From the NCBI GenBank assembly GCA_910588905.1, contig CAJURZ010000013.1:1-55974 (forward strand): DNA of 55,974 bases. The letters are read 5' to 3'. Numbering within the stretch: the stretch's first letter is position 1; every line of letters begins with the position of its first letter. The notes beneath the pieces are model-generated. The model saw only the letters and a program-made list of their open reading frames with translations. It was not told the DNA's origin and ran no database searches. The DNA comes from an uncultured Eggerthellaceae bacterium. GTDB lineage: Bacteria > Actinomycetota > Coriobacteriia > Coriobacteriales > Eggerthellaceae. The position numbers and the translations under genes are program-made. Below, piece after piece: positions 26,489 to 34,711 of the stretch.

Positions 26489-27862
26489 ATGACTAACGCA
26501 AGCAAGGTCCTTGCCGAGCATTTGGAGCGGACTACGTTCGATGATCTTGTCGTCGAAGATATCCATTGGGCAAAGCAGCGCATCGCTGATTCCATCGGAG
26601 TTCTGCTTGCTGGTGTGAACGGTGTAGGAAACGACAAGGTCATGGAGCTGATCCATCGATGGGGAGGCACGAAGGAAGCGAGCATCTTCGCCACGAGTGA
26701 GATGACCACGCTTCAAGATGCTGCCTGGATGAATAGCTTCATGCTCCGTGCTTACGACTTCGAAGCGATCGATGCTGAAGTGGAGGGCGGAGGCACTCTT
26801 CCTGCCCATATCACTGGTTCGACGATGCCAGTGATGTTCGCTGTGGGTGAGCATGTTCAGGCTACTGGTCGGGATATGATCTGTGCTCTTATCCTGGCTG
26901 ATGATCTTGCTGCGCGGCTCATCGGCTCAGTTGGCTTCGGTCTCTACGATGCTTTCGATGGCAATGGCACTGCTAATTGCATGGGAGCCACGGCATTGGC
27001 TGGGAAGCTCATGGGCTTGCAGGCACCCCAATTCTCCCATGCATTCGGGATCGCGCTTAATATGTGTGGTGGCTCTATGGAGAACGTATTCCAAGGAACC
27101 TGGGCTTTTAAGCTTCCATTAGCTCTATCTTCTCGTAATGGCATCATCGCTGCAGAGATGGCTGCGTTGGGTCTCTGCGGTGTGTCTGATCCCTTCTTCG
27201 ACGCGCGCTGTTACTTCGATATGTTCGGCTCTGATGGGCAGAACCGCGATGCTCTCTTGGTGAATCTAGGAAAGAGGTATTTCAGCGATATCGTCATCAA
27301 ACCTTGGCCTTCCTGCCATGCTACGCAATATGCGATCGATGCGGCCCTTGAGATAACCGAAGGCCAAGGTTCCGATCCTGAGCAGATCGAGTCTATCGTG
27401 ATACGGGTTTCTCCTAGTACGAAAGGGTTCGTAGGTCAGGATTTCGGGTTTGGCACTACGAGTCAGCCTGCAGGGGCGTTCAGCCTGCGTTTCACCGTGG
27501 CTTCAGCCATCCTTCACGGGACGCTGACCCCCGAGCATTACGAAGCAGCCATGATGCAGGATCCGGCTCTCGATAAGATGCTCTCAAAGATAGAGATAAC
27601 AGAAGATGGTCCGAGAAAAGGCGCGATCGTCGAGATCGCATTCACTGATGGTAGCACTGAGAGCGCGACGGTGACTGAGTCGTTGGGACACATGCGGAAG
27701 AAGCCTCTGACTGATGAGCAGTTGTATCAGAAATTCATGGCCAATGTAGCCTTGGGTGGGTTTCTAGATACGAAGCAGGCAGAGAAGGTCTTTGCCCTTG
27801 CGCTCGATTTCGAGAAGCTGGAGAGCCTCCAGCCGATCCTCAGCATCGTTGCTCCGAAATAG
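26489..27862 (+). CDS. MmgE/PrpD family protein
   Basis: 457 residues with the MmgE/PrpD fold: N-terminal helical domain (AKQRIADSIGVLLAG, MNSFMLRAYDFEAID), GNGTANCMGATALAGKLMGL, IKPWPSCHATQYAIDAALE and a C-terminal alpha/beta part. Relatives are 2-methylcitrate dehydratase, cis-aconitate decarboxylase and iminodisuccinate epimerase, all acting on small polycarboxylates. DDTLE-type catalytic text is not obvious (here YDFEAIDAE), so activity cannot be assigned. It sits between the module A carrier and the module B ribbon on the same strand, which hints that a carboxylic acid is metabolised. Confidence 0.85.
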   Translation: MTNASKVLAEHLERTTFDDLVVEDIHWAKQRIADSIGVLLAGVNGVGNDKVMELIHRWGGTKEASIFATSEMTTLQDAAWMNSFMLRAYDFEAIDAEVEGGGTLPAHITGSTMPVMFAVGEHVQATGRDMICALILADDLAARLIGSVGFGLYDAFDGNGTANCMGATALAGKLMGLQAPQFSHAFGIALNMCGGSMENVFQGTWAFKLPLALSSRNGIIAAEMAALGLCGVSDPFFDARCYFDMFGSDGQNRDALLVNLGKRYFSDIVIKPWPSCHATQYAIDAALEITEGQGSDPEQIESIVIRVSPSTKGFVGQDFGFGTTSQPAGAFSLRFTVASAILHGTLTPEHYEAAMMQDPALDKMLSKIEITEDGPRKGAIVEIAFTDGSTESATVTESLGHMRKKPLTDEQLYQKFMANVALGGFLDTKQAEKVFALALDFEKLESLQPILSIVAPK

Positions 27863-27926
27863 TGCAGCTTGAACGAGGTGATAGCTGCATACCGATCAGC
27901 CGATCCAAAGATAGAGAGGAATGAAG

Positions 27927-28166
27927 ATGTGCTTCAGACCTGCAGAGATGGACACAGGTGGTCCAGTGATATGTGCCCAGTGCGGCAAGAAGATCAATCG
28001 TGTCGCCGGTGAGATCCCGTCGAAGTGCCCTTTTTGCAAGGCGCCAACGGCAGAGATGATAGCTGATGCACCGGATGCTTTCCCACCCAGCCCGCCCACT
28101 GCGCCAGCTCCTGCGGAGTTCGGGGCAATGGCGGGAGGAACTCCGAAACCGCCAACGGCTCCTTAG
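27927..28166 (+). CDS. small zinc-ribbon protein with MCFRP N-terminus (module B)
   Basis: 79 residues, start ATG 27927 six bases after GAGAGGA (an ATG at 27921 abuts that site). It begins MCFRPAEMDTGGP, has a ribbon CAQCGKKI...CPFCK and ends in a proline/alanine-rich tail (PPSPPTAPAPAEF). Same architecture as 21876-22109 and again immediately upstream of a Mo gene. Function unknown. Confidence 0.85.
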   Translation: MCFRPAEMDTGGPVICAQCGKKINRVAGEIPSKCPFCKAPTAEMIADAPDAFPPSPPTAPAPAEFGAMAGGTPKPPTAP

Positions 28167-28222
28167 GTGTTTCCAGGAAGGTTCGCACTCAGTTCATAGA
28201 TCAAGAGAGGAAGAGTGTATTT

Positions 28223-30520
28223 ATGTCAGACCGAATCATAGATTGCGGTGATGGGGTATACAAGATGCGCACCTGCGCTTGGTCGCCTCCAGGAGACCAT
28301 CCAGTAGGGTGTGGTATGTATCTAACGGTCAAGGACGGAAAAGTAGTAGATGTCGAAGGCGATCCTGAGCATCCGATCACGCAAGGACGCCTCTGTGTTC
28401 GATGCCTTACTTTGCCGGAATATATGTACAGCGAAAAGCGCATCCTTCATCCCATGAAGCGCGCTAGGGAAGACCGAGGCAAAGATACATGGGAAGAGAT
28501 CACGTGGGATGAAGCCCTGGATATGATCGAAGAAGAGGTAGGCCGCATCAAAGAACACTGGGGCGCGGAATCGATCGTTGCCTTCCAGGGTACTGGTCGT
28601 GAGGCTACGCTATACAAATCGCCGCTCTGTTATGCTGCCCTAGGATCCCCTAATGCATGTTTTCCCATGTCAGGGGATAGTTGTTACGGTCCTCGTTGCT
28701 CAGTAGCCGATTTCATCCTTGGAGCGGGCTATCCTGAGCTTGACTACGCAGCATTCTTCCCGGATCGCTTTGATGATCCTCGGTGGGAGTGCCCGAAATA
28801 CGTTGTGTTGTGGGGTAAAGACCCGCTCTTCTCTAATCCTGATGGCTTCTTCGGGCATACGCTCATCGACATCATGAAGCTCGGTGCGAAGTTCATCGTC
28901 ATCGATCCACGGGTTACCTGGATGGCCGCCCATGCTGAATATCATCTGCAGCTACGTCCCGGTACGGATGCTGCTTTAGGTCTCGGCATGATCAACTATG
29001 TCATCGAGCATGATCTCTACGATCATGAGTTCGTAGAGAACTGGTGTTATGGCTTCGAGGAACTGGCTCAGCGGGCATCGGAATACCCATTGGACACAGT
29101 GGAGGAGATCACCTGGGTGCCTGCTGACGCCATCGCTCAGGCTGCCCATGCTCTGGCTACCAACCATCCCAGCTCCTTTATGTGGGGATTGGCTATCGAT
29201 ACCAACTCCAATGGCGTACAAGCTGGCCATACGGTTCTGGCATTGGCGGCTATTCTTGGTGACCTGGATGTTCCGGGTGGTGTCACGCTGGCTGTACCGG
29301 CTTCCTTCATGGGTAAGTGGCGTTACGAATGCGCGAAGCAGTTGGAACCTGGCATGATGGAAAAGCAGATCACGGATCCGGCATATAAGGGATTCATGGT
29401 GGCCCACTTAACGGCGCACCCTGATTGCATCCTCGACACTTTAGAAACAGAGAAGCCTTATCCTCTGAAGATGGCCTGGTTCTACGCTACGAACCTTTTG
29501 GCGAACACCGCCGGGGCGCAACCGAAGCGATGGTATGAGGCCTTGCGCAAACTGGAGTTCAATGTTGTACAAGACGTGTTCATGACCCCAACGGCCATGG
29601 CGCTCTGTGACCTCTTCTTGCCGGTTACTACATTCGCTGAACACGACGGGATCGTATTGCCGCATTTTGGTCGCAATACGCACATGCTCATGGCCATGAA
29701 CAAGTGCGTTGAGGTTGGGGATTGCCGCTCTGACCTAGAGATCGATTTCATGGTAGGCAAACGACTGAATCCGAAGGCCTGGCCGTGGGAGAGCGTTGCT
29801 GATTTCTTCACCGAACAGATACAACCGGTATTGGGCGTTACCTTCGAAGAGTTGCAAGAAAAGGGCTGGATCCAGCAGCCTTTTGAATATAGGAAGTACG
29901 AGAAGGGTTTGTTGCGGTCCGACGGGGAACCCGGGTTCAATACGCCTACTGGTATGGTTGAGTTATGCTCAAGCCTCTATGGGGATTGGGGCGAAGACCC
30001 GCTACCTTACTTCAAAGAGAATGATCTGACACCATTCAGCCGTCCGGATCTAGCTGATGAATACCCCCTGATCCTTACCACAGGTGGTCGTGAGACGACC
30101 TCGTTCCATTCAGAGCACCGTCAGATCCCCTCTCTACGCGCGATCATGCCTGAGCCTCTTGTGCAGATACACCCAGATACAGCCAAGGCTTATGGCATCG
30201 AGGATGGCGATTGGGTATGCATCGAGAACCCCCTCGGCTGTGCGATCGAGAAAGCCCAGATCACTACCATCATCGATCCGCGTGTTATACATGCTCAACA
30301 TGGATGGTGGTATCCAGAGCAGGATGCTGAGGAGCCCAACCTGAATGGCCTATGGAAGACGAGCATCAACAGTCTTATCCCGCACCGTGCTATCGGGAAG
30401 ATGGGCTTCGGTGCCCCCTATAAGAACGTCATGTGTTCCATCCGCAAGGTGGATAGCTTAGATGCACTGGGAACAATGAGTCCACGAGAGGTCAAAGAGG
30501 AGGTCCGCGATGAGTCTTAA
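28223..30520 (+). CDS. cytoplasmic molybdopterin oxidoreductase, catechol-dehydroxylase-like, with variant Fe-S ligand set (module B)
   Basis: 765 residues, no export signal; shortest of the four paralogues. The cluster region reads CAWSPPGDHPVGC, giving H26-x3-C30-x27-C58-x2-C61: the position that is Cys in the other three is His26. C18 is an extra possibility. GDSCYGPRC puts C154 at the Mo-ligand position. LQLRPGTDAALGLGM, HDLYDHEFVENWCYGFEEL and HGWWYPEQDAEE match the family. The ribosome site is poor (GAGAGGAAGAG well upstream of ATG 28223). It overlaps the ferredoxin gene by 11 bases. Confidence 0.9.
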   Translation: MSDRIIDCGDGVYKMRTCAWSPPGDHPVGCGMYLTVKDGKVVDVEGDPEHPITQGRLCVRCLTLPEYMYSEKRILHPMKRAREDRGKDTWEEITWDEALDMIEEEVGRIKEHWGAESIVAFQGTGREATLYKSPLCYAALGSPNACFPMSGDSCYGPRCSVADFILGAGYPELDYAAFFPDRFDDPRWECPKYVVLWGKDPLFSNPDGFFGHTLIDIMKLGAKFIVIDPRVTWMAAHAEYHLQLRPGTDAALGLGMINYVIEHDLYDHEFVENWCYGFEELAQRASEYPLDTVEEITWVPADAIAQAAHALATNHPSSFMWGLAIDTNSNGVQAGHTVLALAAILGDLDVPGGVTLAVPASFMGKWRYECAKQLEPGMMEKQITDPAYKGFMVAHLTAHPDCILDTLETEKPYPLKMAWFYATNLLANTAGAQPKRWYEALRKLEFNVVQDVFMTPTAMALCDLFLPVTTFAEHDGIVLPHFGRNTHMLMAMNKCVEVGDCRSDLEIDFMVGKRLNPKAWPWESVADFFTEQIQPVLGVTFEELQEKGWIQQPFEYRKYEKGLLRSDGEPGFNTPTGMVELCSSLYGDWGEDPLPYFKENDLTPFSRPDLADEYPLILTTGGRETTSFHSEHRQIPSLRAIMPEPLVQIHPDTAKAYGIEDGDWVCIENPLGCAIEKAQITTIIDPRVIHAQHGWWYPEQDAEEPNLNGLWKTSINSLIPHRAIGKMGFGAPYKNVMCSIRKVDSLDALGTMSPREVKEEVRDES

Positions 30521-30851
30521 TGCCCTGGTCATCGACTATAAATATTGTACGGGTTGTCATGTGTGCGAGGTTTCCTGCCGCAAAGAACACGGCATTCCCC
30601 TTGAGGAGTGGGGGATAAAAGTGGAAGAGCTTGGGCCTGTGAAGATGGAAGGGGCATGGTTGTGGGATTATGTGCCGGTCCCTTCTGACCTCTGTGACCT
30701 TTGCGCGGATCGTCGTGCCGAGGGTAAAGACGCTGCATGCGTTCATCACTGCCTAGCCCAGTGCATGGCCATCGTTCCCGTCGAGGAGCTTTCTGCTCAT
30801 CTTGGTGAGCTTGGCCGTAAAACTACGTGCTTCATCCCGAAGAAGCAATAG
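30510..30851 (+). CDS. small two-cluster 4Fe-4S ferredoxin (module B)
   Basis: 113 residues: YCTGCHVCEVSC (C13, C16, C19, C23) and CDLC...CVHHCLAQC. It overlaps the end of the Mo gene by 11 bases with GAGGAGG inside that gene as ribosome site, so translation is coupled. Soluble electron donor for the module B Mo enzyme by position. Followed by a terminator. Confidence 0.92.
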   Translation: MSLNALVIDYKYCTGCHVCEVSCRKEHGIPLEEWGIKVEELGPVKMEGAWLWDYVPVPSDLCDLCADRRAEGKDAACVHHCLAQCMAIVPVEELSAHLGELGRKTTCFIPKKQ

Positions 30852-30872
30852 AACCCATCACCGCCTACAAAC

Positions 30873-30905
30873 AGAACGACTCCGATCTTCCGTCGGAGTC
30901 GTTCT
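30873..30905 (+). terminator. terminator of module B operon
   Basis: AGAACGACTCCGA (30873-30885) pairs with TCGGAGTCGTTCT (30893-30905), a 13-base stem with loop TCTTCCG. It closes the plus-strand operon before the convergent minus-strand genes. No long T-run follows. Confidence 0.75.
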
Positions 30906-31135
30906 CTGCGTCTACTGGTTGTGGGTGCAGGTGCCAGGGTAGTCGCTTCCTCGGGCACTATAGGAAATGGATGTATGATGGGGTTGGGGTTACCGTAACG
31001 GGGTGGGGATTCGTGCCATGTTCCCAAGCGCCCTCAGGCTATCACCGCGTCTCTTCCTTCCTAGGAGTCCCAAGCGGTGCGCTCGTGAGGTGGTTGGCTG
31101 CGTGAGAGGTAAGAAAGATGCGTGGGATGTCCTGC

Positions 31136-31966
31136 TTATTTCCAAAGGAAATGGCACGGTTCGCCGGTGTTCACCTCTGAATGCATGCGGCTTCTCGTGA
31201 TGCTTTCATAGATCTCCCGCACCTCATTCTCTTGGTCTGAGTCGAAGGTGTCGTCGAAGGGGTCGAAGTGCGCTAGGGAGAACAGCAGGCCATCACCTTC
31301 GACGGTTGCGAGCTTCAGATAAGGATAGGAGAGCTCGTAGGTCTTTCTTGGAGTTTCATAAGAGAACGTTCGAACGTGCTTTGCTACAGCGATGATCGCG
31401 TCACAGGGAAGAGATCCGTGAGATTCCATCTTCTTCGGTTCAGGTGTATCAAGACGGTATATCCATCTCAACCAATGCAATGTGCCATCCGCCACGAAGA
31501 TGGCGCTTTTCTCGTAGTGATTAGAATGAGCTTTGCCGGTGTCTTCTACATAGAATACAGCTCCATCATCATCGATGGAGTCAGGTGAATAGCCCCCGAT
31601 GGTCACAACTGCGCAATCCTTAGCCTTTTCTTCAGGGAGGATAGATAAAGCTGCCTCAGTGATCTTGTCGGCGCGCTCGATGACTCGAGCTTGGATGAAC
31701 CTCTTTGCATCCCGATGGTCCACCAGAGTAGAGAAGAGCTTCGTTGCGCTGTAGACAGCAAGGACGAAAGCGGCTCCGAATGCAATAGCGCAAGGGAGTC
31801 CCGCTGCCGCAAAGCCTCCCTTGGCGATAACGAGTCCGATGCCCGTTAAGCCGCATATCACTGCAAGGATGATCCCTCCCAACTGCTTGCGGGAGATGAA
31901 GGGTCCTGCAGAGAAATTCTCATAGTAGCTCCTGATGACGTCGCTCTTGCTGCGTACCCGAGCCAT
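31136..31966 (-). CDS. hypothetical membrane protein with two helices
   Basis: 276 residues: basic N-terminus, two adjacent hydrophobic helices (~28-46 and 53-73), then a ~200-residue soluble region without recognised motifs. Its start is three bases from the stop of the MFS gene, so it is the second gene of that minus-strand unit. Function unknown; a role linked to the carrier is only suggested by coupling. Confidence 0.78.
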   Translation of the reverse strand: MARVRSKSDVIRSYYENFSAGPFISRKQLGGIILAVICGLTGIGLVIAKGGFAAAGLPCAIAFGAAFVLAVYSATKLFSTLVDHRDAKRFIQARVIERADKITEAALSILPEEKAKDCAVVTIGGYSPDSIDDDGAVFYVEDTGKAHSNHYEKSAIFVADGTLHWLRWIYRLDTPEPKKMESHGSLPCDAIIAVAKHVRTFSYETPRKTYELSYPYLKLATVEGDGLLFSLAHFDPFDDTFDSDQENEVREIYESITRSRMHSEVNTGEPCHFLWK

Positions 31967-31969
31967 GGT

Positions 31970-33253
31970 TCAGTCCTCCCATGCAAGACGCTTCCGGCAG
32001 CGATAAGCCACGATGACAACAAGGCATCCGCAAGCGCACAGGGCAATGGCGCCAACGAATGCGGGTACGAAGCTACCTGTTAGATCGAAGCTTAGACCGA
32101 CGAGTACCGCAGCGAAAGCTCCGATGATGCCGGAACATCCGCGGGCGAAAGAGTAGATCTGCGCAAAATCCTTGGGGCCGAAGATCCGCCGTAATAGCAG
32201 GGGGAACGATACAGCTAGCAGTGAATCTTGAACTCCGAAAAGGAAGGCGAAGAAGAGCAGTTGCCATGAGTTCTGAGCGAATATGAGCCCGACGATGCCG
32301 ATCGCAATGACACCGAATTCGAAGAACACGGTTCTTCGTACTCCGAATCTATCATTGAGGATCCCCATGATCATCTTCTCGAAGAAGCTTCCTAGTTGCA
32401 GGGCTGTAACCACGAAAGCCGCAAAGGTGGCATCGTAGCCTAGGGTGATGGCATATCCGGGCATGTGGGAGTCGAATCCGGACCCAACGAGGCATGCGAT
32501 CCCGGCAAAGAGGAACATCATGAAAAAGGAGATCGAAGGAAGCGCTTTACGCAGCGGTACGCCAGGTAGCCCCTTCCCCTCCTCTATATTCTCCTCGTCG
32601 CGCTTTGCTTGCTCTGCGTCTTCACCATAGGGCTGCGCTCCAATATCTGCCGGGCGCAGCCGGAAGACGAAGAGAGTGAAAGGAAGGATGAAAAGAGCGG
32701 CAACTCCGCCTTGGATGAAGTATGCGATACGCCATCCGAACTCCGTAATGAGCAACTGGTAGAACGGGGCGAAAAGCGCTGCAGAGAGCGCTGCACAGCA
32801 GCTAGCCGCACCCATGGCAAATCCAGCCTTCTTCTTGAACCAGTTGGCTATCATGGAGCTATAGGGAACCATGAAGACGCAACTGCCGAAAGTTCCGAAA
32901 ACGACTCCCGAGGCGATCCATTGCCAAAGGTGAGTATAGGTACCCATAAGGCATACCGACGCGACCAAGGCGATCGTTGATATGGTCATGACGATGCGGA
33001 TGTTGAATCGTGATAGCAGTTTGCCTGCAACGGGCATTCCGATGATGCCGAAAAGGAAATACATCGTTATATAGAGCGAAAGCTGGGAGCGCGGAAATCC
33101 GAGCTCATTGCAGACGGGAACCATGAATACGCCATTGCTCGTCAGGATATTGCCAAGAGCGCCTGCTTGAAGGAAACAGCATCCGATGAGTATCAGCCAG
33201 GCACGATGAATCTCTTTTGAACCGATCTTGATGTAGGACTTGTTGGTATCCAT
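31970..33253 (-). CDS. MFS transporter (module B)
   Basis: 427 residues with twelve predicted helices; first loop LTSNGVFMVPVCNELGFPRS resembles the module A carrier. Start on the minus strand follows GGAGC. Transcription is convergent with the module B Mo operon. Its upstream region carries a 20-base element shared with the promoter of the neighbouring LysR gene, so LysR control is likely. Confidence 0.88.
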   Translation of the reverse strand: MDTNKSYIKIGSKEIHRAWLILIGCCFLQAGALGNILTSNGVFMVPVCNELGFPRSQLSLYITMYFLFGIIGMPVAGKLLSRFNIRIVMTISTIALVASVCLMGTYTHLWQWIASGVVFGTFGSCVFMVPYSSMIANWFKKKAGFAMGAASCCAALSAALFAPFYQLLITEFGWRIAYFIQGGVAALFILPFTLFVFRLRPADIGAQPYGEDAEQAKRDEENIEEGKGLPGVPLRKALPSISFFMMFLFAGIACLVGSGFDSHMPGYAITLGYDATFAAFVVTALQLGSFFEKMIMGILNDRFGVRRTVFFEFGVIAIGIVGLIFAQNSWQLLFFAFLFGVQDSLLAVSFPLLLRRIFGPKDFAQIYSFARGCSGIIGAFAAVLVGLSFDLTGSFVPAFVGAIALCACGCLVVIVAYRCRKRLAWED

Positions 33254-33422
33254 TGCGTTGCTCCTGTTTGGGTTTGCTGTCGTCGCGGGTGGGTACCGAT
33301 TCGCTTCAGGTTGTCATCTTTGAACAGGATCATCCATTGCCTCGACCCTAGCAGCAATGGCGAGGAGATGCGGTTATCCTCCTAGATTCCATATCTGAAC
33401 AGGTCTTCTGCATTGACAGTCA

Positions 33423-33442
33423 AACTATATCCAACGGATGTG
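33423..33442 (-). promoter_or_regulatory. promoter-like element of the MFS gene, shared with LysR promoter
   Basis: On the plus strand this reads AACTATATCCAACGGATGTG and matches 34593-34612 at 16 of 20 positions without gaps. On the minus strand it contains TATAGT (complement of 33424-33429), a good -10 box for the MFS gene. The -35 is poor, as usual for LysR-activated promoters. Confidence 0.55.
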
Positions 33443-33454
33443 GAATGCTCGAAA

Positions 33455-33487
33455 TGAAAAAAGATCGGCTTCGCACGGTGCGAAAGC
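33455..33487 (-). terminator. terminator of the LysR gene
   Basis: On the minus strand GCTTTCGCA and TGCGAAGC pair around CCG (one bulge), followed by CGATC and a run of six T (complement of A at 33457-33462). Confidence 0.75.
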
Positions 33488-33600
33488 GAGGAAGGCGAAA
33501 TTCCACTATTCCATTGTGGAAGGATGAGGGATGACGCTCCGTGCTAGAGACATATGGGAAGAGCCCTGATCGGGAGGGCTGAACCTATGGTCGCGATGCT

Positions 33601-34533
33601 TTAGCTATTGGATCGGGAAAGCGCGAACTTTGAGAAACCTTGCAAGATATTCTCAAGCTTCTTGTCTGCGTCTTGCAGGTAATATCCTCGTATATCAAAG
33701 CAGAGGTCCTCATCATCGATGGGGATGAGGGCATAGCGCTCTAGCGTGAAAAGCGGGAGGAACATCTTTGTAGACGAAGGCAGGACGAATACTTTCCCCT
33801 CTAGGCCTTCAAGGAGCAGATTGCTGTAAGTCCCACATTCAAGCAGCTGATAATCGAAGTGAAGTCCCTCGCTGTATCCGTGACGCGAGCAAGCTCCCGT
33901 TAGATGTTTCATGATATTGGAATCGACTCCATTGTTAACAGTGGCGAAAGTCTCTCCCTTCAAGTCCGAATAGCGCAGTGAGCTATGGTCAGCGAGTGGG
34001 TGCGTTTTTTCCATTATGCAAAGCGCAGGATCCTTGAAGAGCTTGATCGAGATGATCCCGGAACGAGAATCTGGTCCTCCTAGATGGCAATCGATGACGA
34101 TATCGGCGTAGTTGTTCTTCAGAAGCGACATAGAAGTAAGATTTACCAGTTGGCAGTATCGCACGAGAGCATTCTGCGTTCCGATGCTCTTGATGTAATC
34201 ATTCAAGAGGAACGTTGCTCGGGTGTTCAATAGTCCACCGACTTGGATCTCAGTGATATCTGAGCTGCGATTCAATTGATCTATCTCTTTGCGCAGATGT
34301 GTAAGGCGCGAGGTTACAAGGCAAGCTTCTTGAAGGAATGCCATGCCTTGCTTCGTTAACTCCATGGGCACGCTGTCTCGCTTGAAAAGAGGCGCTTTCA
34401 ATTCCTTTTCCATGCTTGCGAGGTGTTTGCTTAAGGTGGATTGCGTGGTATTGAGCTCACGGGCTGCTTCGGAGAGGTTCTTGAATTTAGCCATGACCTT
34501 GAATTCTCTGATACGCTCAAAATCCATTGACAT
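33601..34533 (-). CDS. LysR-type transcriptional regulator (module B)
   Basis: 310 residues: N-terminal winged helix FERIREFKVMAKFKNLSEAA...TQSTLSKHLASMEKEL, then a substrate-binding-like domain of about 210 residues. LysR proteins sense a small-molecule inducer, often the substrate of the adjacent pathway. Its own promoter region and that of the MFS gene share a 20-base element. ATG at 34533 or the third codon (34527), which has better spacing to GGGGGT, may be the true start. The recognition-helix Ser/Thr pattern is intact. Confidence 0.9.
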   Translation of the reverse strand: MSMDFERIREFKVMAKFKNLSEAARELNTTQSTLSKHLASMEKELKAPLFKRDSVPMELTKQGMAFLQEACLVTSRLTHLRKEIDQLNRSSDITEIQVGGLLNTRATFLLNDYIKSIGTQNALVRYCQLVNLTSMSLLKNNYADIVIDCHLGGPDSRSGIISIKLFKDPALCIMEKTHPLADHSSLRYSDLKGETFATVNNGVDSNIMKHLTGACSRHGYSEGLHFDYQLLECGTYSNLLLEGLEGKVFVLPSSTKMFLPLFTLERYALIPIDDEDLCFDIRGYYLQDADKKLENILQGFSKFALSRSNS

Positions 34534-34592
34534 ACCCCCATATGTTTGGAAAGCGTTCCCCTTCGAGGCGGTTCGCTCAAAGGGATAAGGTT

Positions 34593-34612
34593 AACTATAT
34601 ACCAATGATGTG
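34593..34612 (-). promoter_or_regulatory. promoter-like element of the LysR gene
   Basis: Plus-strand AACTATATACCAATGATGTG. Read on the minus strand it contains TATAGT (complement of 34594-34599), about 60 bases before the LysR start. The near copy at 33423-33442 precedes the MFS gene. The shared sequence could be both promoter and LysR site. Confidence 0.55.
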
Positions 34613-34711
34613 TAGACATTCGGAGCGAAAGCAAAAGCATACATGAGCAAATGGAGCGTTTCTGGTCGCATATGTTCTGCATCGCATCAGGGGGGGGCGA
34701 ATCGACGCATC

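Larger units (their letters stand above)
33254..33600. other. 347-base region between LysR and MFS genes
   Basis: Contains no gene that I can support. From right to left it holds a TTCCAC/GTGGAA dyad (33501-33521), the LysR terminator (33455-33487), the shared promoter-like element (33423-33442) and an untranslated leader of roughly 165 bases before the MFS start. Confidence 0.6.
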
